NCBI GenBank assembly: GCA_016648135.1
Contig: JADDOH010024929.1
Location: 1 to 64,000 of the forward strand
Source: Agrypnia vestita
Taxonomy: Eukaryota; Arthropoda; Insecta; Trichoptera; Phryganeidae
DNA length: 64,000 nt
Direction of reading: 5' to 3'
Shown: one piece after another, positions 60,535 through 64,000 of the stretch
How positions within the stretch are numbered: the first letter of the stretch is position 1
How the letters are laid out: the number at the start of each line of letters is the position of its first letter
Position numbers and translations under genes: made by a program
Notes under the pieces: generated by a model
The model's database searches: none
What the model saw: only the letters and a program-made list of their open reading frames with translations
What the model was told of the DNA's origin: nothing

Positions 60535-60755
60535 CATCGTGTAACATCCGTAACTTTTTTTATACTAAAATTTTGTTTTAAATTTTTTATTTCGAAATTT
60601 TTTTCCAAAAACTTTATTTTCGAAAATTTTTTCTTTTGACGAAAATGTTCTTTTTTAGATATTTTTAAATGATTTTTTTCAATAAAATAAATAAATATTT
60701 CCTTAGGAATCCAAACGTAAAAGTACCGTCATTTTTGATGGGTTACATCTAGTAC
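60535..60755 (-). repeat. Inverted copy of the 50541-50725 repeat
   Basis: The minus strand reads TACTAGATGTAACCCATCAA.. AAAATGACGGTACTTTTACG.., aligning with 50560-50725. Confidence 0.6.
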
Positions 60756-62159
60756 ACAAATGAAGCTGGATGGATAGTTACAAATGAAGATGTTGTGGTT
60801 CCGATAAATACAGAAAAAAAAATAATGAAAACTCGGACATGATGTGATGAGACATCCGGATTTGCACCTCTTAAAGCGGAGAAAGTTTGCCGGAAGTGGG
60901 GGTCCTGAAATCACGGCTGAAAAACCTAAGACAGTGGTTTGGCCACTCTAATGTAGAACTATTCCAAGTCGCAGTAAATAAAGTGATGATGTCCAATGTC
61001 CTTTGAATGGATACGACATAAGAAAAAGAAGATAATTATATAGTTGTTTTTAAATAAATATTTTGTTACAACCAAAAACAAAAACAAAATGAAAATATAT
61101 GTAGGTACCTACGATTATTATCCGGAGGCGAACATTAACATCAATTAGAGTTTCCTATTTGCTTGGTCGATTTCGAGGGCGTATAGTGTCCAGTGTCCCA
61201 GGAATGTGACTTCCATCCTCTTCCATAGCCGCCTGAAGAGACTGGTCGTTAGAGAGGGGTTGTACATGATCGATTCAATTTACTGAACGAATGAACGGAG
61301 TTCATTATTTCAATGGGTGGAAAAATAATTCGTTAATTGAATTGTAAATTCTAAATCCCCCCTAGGCAACGAAAATTTTCTTTCTCTTTGGGAAGTTGAT
61401 GTAGATAGAAATAGGTTGAGAAATTCTACTTCCCCGTCAGATATTATTTTTGGGAAGTTTTCGTAGGTAAAATGCGATTTCGATGGAAACTGAAAGCTAC
61501 CCTCCCCCCTACGGATTTGAAAATTTTGGTAGAGTAAATGATGAATTTTTGGAAATCGAAACAAGTTACGACAAGGGCGTATCCGTAAACTAAACAATGC
61601 GTGTATTACATACACACTGCACCCACACTAACTCAATTGTAAGCTTATACGAAAAGACCTATACGTAACTTTAATGCATTTTTGACGATTTGATCGTCTG
61701 GTCTCATCCAGACTTCTCCATCTTCTGCCACCTTGAAATTTCTCCTGACGTACTCATTCTGAATGCTCTCCATTCTTGTTACTCTTTTAGCCCATCTGAG
61801 AAATTGATTGATTTCATTAGTGTTTATTTTTTATTCACTGGTCTTCTATACTGTCCATCCATGGACATTTTTGTTAAAAGAGCACCAGCAAATGAACGCC
61901 TCTTCTACCATTTCAAACTATCTAATGTTCATTCTCAATCAAGTATAAACGAAAACAAAAGTTTAAAATAAATATTCATGTAAACAACTCCGTATATTGG
62001 TATCTAAATTCATTATATCTAAGCATCTTGAATGTTATGTACATGAGTGATCATGAATGTCATTCAGACGATCTTCAACTCTTCAAATATTTGAAATGCA
62101 CAATTGCATACAGAAGTGGATTAATACGAGCAAAAACACTGATCATCAGAAAAACACTG
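60756..62159. other. No gene recognised
   Basis: Frames at 61310-61615 and 61690-61971 have no known motif. 61140-61260 is a GC-richer islet, possibly a LINE end. Confidence 0.3.
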
Positions 62160-62400
62160 GTGCTGCCGATATCCACGAAACACAAAACCCGTGTTCACTA
62201 ATGAGACATATGGAAATAAAAACACTTGCTTTTTAGTTCTATATTTTTAGACTACCGCCTGACAATAGATCACTTTATATATTTTATTTTATGGATCCGT
62301 TGTGTGCGTTTTTCATGGAGCAGATACGGCAGTATCGAAACCGGTTGACTTAAATATGTTAATTAATCAATAAGTGGTGTGCAAACCACAATTTTTTTTT
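62160..62400 (+). mobile_element. Retroelement end with degenerate hammerhead-like core
   Basis: 62310-62345 has TGGAGCA, GATAC-GGCA-GTATC, GAAACCGG. Nearby, CATATGGAAATAAAAACACT matches in inverted orientation the sequence at 57150-57200. No coding part. Confidence 0.4.
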
Positions 62401-63080
62401 ACATTTTTTATTCACACAAATTGTTTACAAAAATAAATTTTATGATTTCGCACTTAGTTTAGGCCTGTTCTAGAGAAACCGCCTCATATTTTAATGTTTT
62501 TTACACGTTTTAAAGAACAGTAATAATAAAAATGTTTGTATACAAGTTCGTTAGTTCTCAAAATTGTAAATTAAAAATTTTAAAATCAAATCTGAAAAAA
62601 ACTTAAGATCGAACATTGGGAGTCGAAGTTACGAGGGATAAATTATTTTATATTCATGTTCACTATTATTCTACCAGATAAATATAAGTGAGTTTGATGA
62701 AGCGAGGTAGAGCAGTAGTTAATATATAAACCTATTGGGAGTTATTTTCTTAACAATCGGTTTAACTTCACTCCAAAAACAAGGCTAAGCACTTTTTAAT
62801 AGAAAAAACTTATTTTGCGCATGTGAATGTGAATAGACTCTAGTGCAGTAGGAATTATGACCGCCTGTACAAATAATTATACCAACCCATCTGAATTGCA
62901 CGGATCGTACGTACTCTACAAGTTTTACAATAAATTGGAAATCACTTCAAGTCAGTCGATCGTTCTCAAAGTTTCGCGAAACGATAATAACTATATAAAA
63001 GGTGGCAGGCCCGCTGCGCGAATAGTACCTTGTTGTGACAGAAAGCGATGTCATAGAAGCTAGCAAATCGTGGACCCGCG
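62401..63080. other. No gene recognised
   Basis: AT-rich. The frame at 62857-63063 has no recognisable motif. Confidence 0.3.
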
Positions 63081-63145
63081 TGATTGACCATAAATAATCA
63101 ATAGACGTGAGTAATTGACCATAAATAAATAATCAATAGACATGA
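63081..63145. repeat. Two tandem ~34-bp units
   Basis: ATTGACCATAAATAATCAAT then AGACRTGAGTAA occurs twice in tandem, directly before a LINE tip. Confidence 0.7.
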
Positions 63146-63232
63146 GTAAACCGAGATGAGTGGAGGAAGACTCTTGAGGAGGCCAAAACCCACCAGGGGT
63201 TGTAGTGCCAAAAGTGATGATGATGATGAGAC
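63146..63232 (+). pseudogene. Last codons of an RTE-like LINE with (TGA)n tail
   Basis: RDEWRKTLEEAKTHQGL, stop, then a TGATGATGATGA tail: the usual end of RTE-type LINE proteins. Only about 20 codons survive, an extreme 5' truncation. Confidence 0.6.
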
Positions 63233-64000
63233 ATGAGTAATATGTAATAGAAAAGTATCTACCTACGTATTTGTGAAATAATCTCAAGTGACGAGTGCGA
63301 AACTGATGTGATTAAAGGTCAGTGTTCCGATTAAATTCGTTTCCAGTAATATTAACTAATTTTTCAAACTTTAAACAATCTAAATTGTTTCATTTCCTTC
63401 AAATGACAGACACTATGACATTATAGAACGATTGATTTTTTTTTATATACAGATGTCCACTTTTCGCATAATATATTATGGTCTTTGTCGTTTTCAAATT
63501 GAAGTTGACATAATATATGAATACGACGTTTTAATGGGTCCAGTTTTAAACCATTATAGCGACATTATGAATATATTTTCACGGGATCGTAGCAGTGCAA
63601 GGCAAATAAAACACTATTTTTTTTTATAATTAAACATGAATTATCACTAAAATATTCCGCTCAGGTTTACACTAATTCACGCCAATTTCGTGATCACTTG
63701 TTTCTAAACGCCTATTAGGTACTCCTCTTAATTATTATCGCCGATATTCGGCTCGCTAGGCACAGTGACATGCCGTCACACGGTTCACTTTTATCTGTGA
63801 ACTTCTATCAAACAACACTCGCCCGCTCGCCTTTTATACAACACGTTGATTTCGCAATGCTTCGAGAACGTTCGACTAGTTTCTCTATATTTATAGCGAT
63901 TATGAGAATAGCCGAGATGATTCCAGATACCTATTACTTTCCAGACAATATGTTTAATTTAATAATGATGGCTGTAGAGATATGTATATTTTTTGCCATT
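63233..64000. other. No gene recognised
   Basis: AT-rich sequence to the window edge. Confidence 0.3.

Overview
The window is nuclear DNA of an insect. It is AT-rich, dominated by transposable-element remnants, and holds one clear multi-exon gene split by GT-AG introns of 0.9 to 11.6 kb. The element mix (Penelope-like retroelements, RTE/CR1-type LINE ends, a mariner relic, tRNA-headed SINEs, hairpin MITEs) and the style of the serine protease fit an insect; the order cannot be decided from sequence alone.

The main gene lies on the + strand. It is a secreted trypsin-type serine protease whose six recognisable coding exons are at 15721-15853, 27452-27644, 28534-28742, 34553-34713, 37042-37132 and 39378-39502. 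The phases join without a break to give 303 residues plus stop: an acidic pro-region, the activation site R|IVGG, the full His/Asp/Ser triad and Asp189. No start codon or signal peptide was found upstream, so the 5' end is missing or lies before the window. A second + strand gene seems to begin near the right end: a signal-peptide exon at 56213-56275 behind a GC-rich block (55735-56050); the rest would lie in or beyond the final 7.7 kb.

Layout: 1-15720 is 5' flank or intron packed with SINEs, LINE 3' ends, MITEs and Penelope-like inverted repeats. 15854-27451 is a giant intron with a 33-copy 127/131-bp satellite array (17583-21767). 27645-39377 holds the other introns, with LINE pieces, a hammerhead-like inverted-repeat element, a mariner relic and a tRNA-like hairpin element. 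39503-55700 is intergenic and repeat-rich. 55700-64000 is the start of the next gene and repeat-rich sequence.

The most interesting signal is recurrent: several unrelated inverted-repeat elements carry the same small RNA-like core, CTGANGA, one base, a hairpin whose stem differs between families but still pairs, then GAAA. This resembles the hammerhead ribozyme motif known from Penelope-like retroelements, with one unusual extra base. Second are the satellite, whose variant monomers form irregular higher-order blocks inside a gene intron, and a hairpin transposon family with a tRNA-like sequence at its centre.
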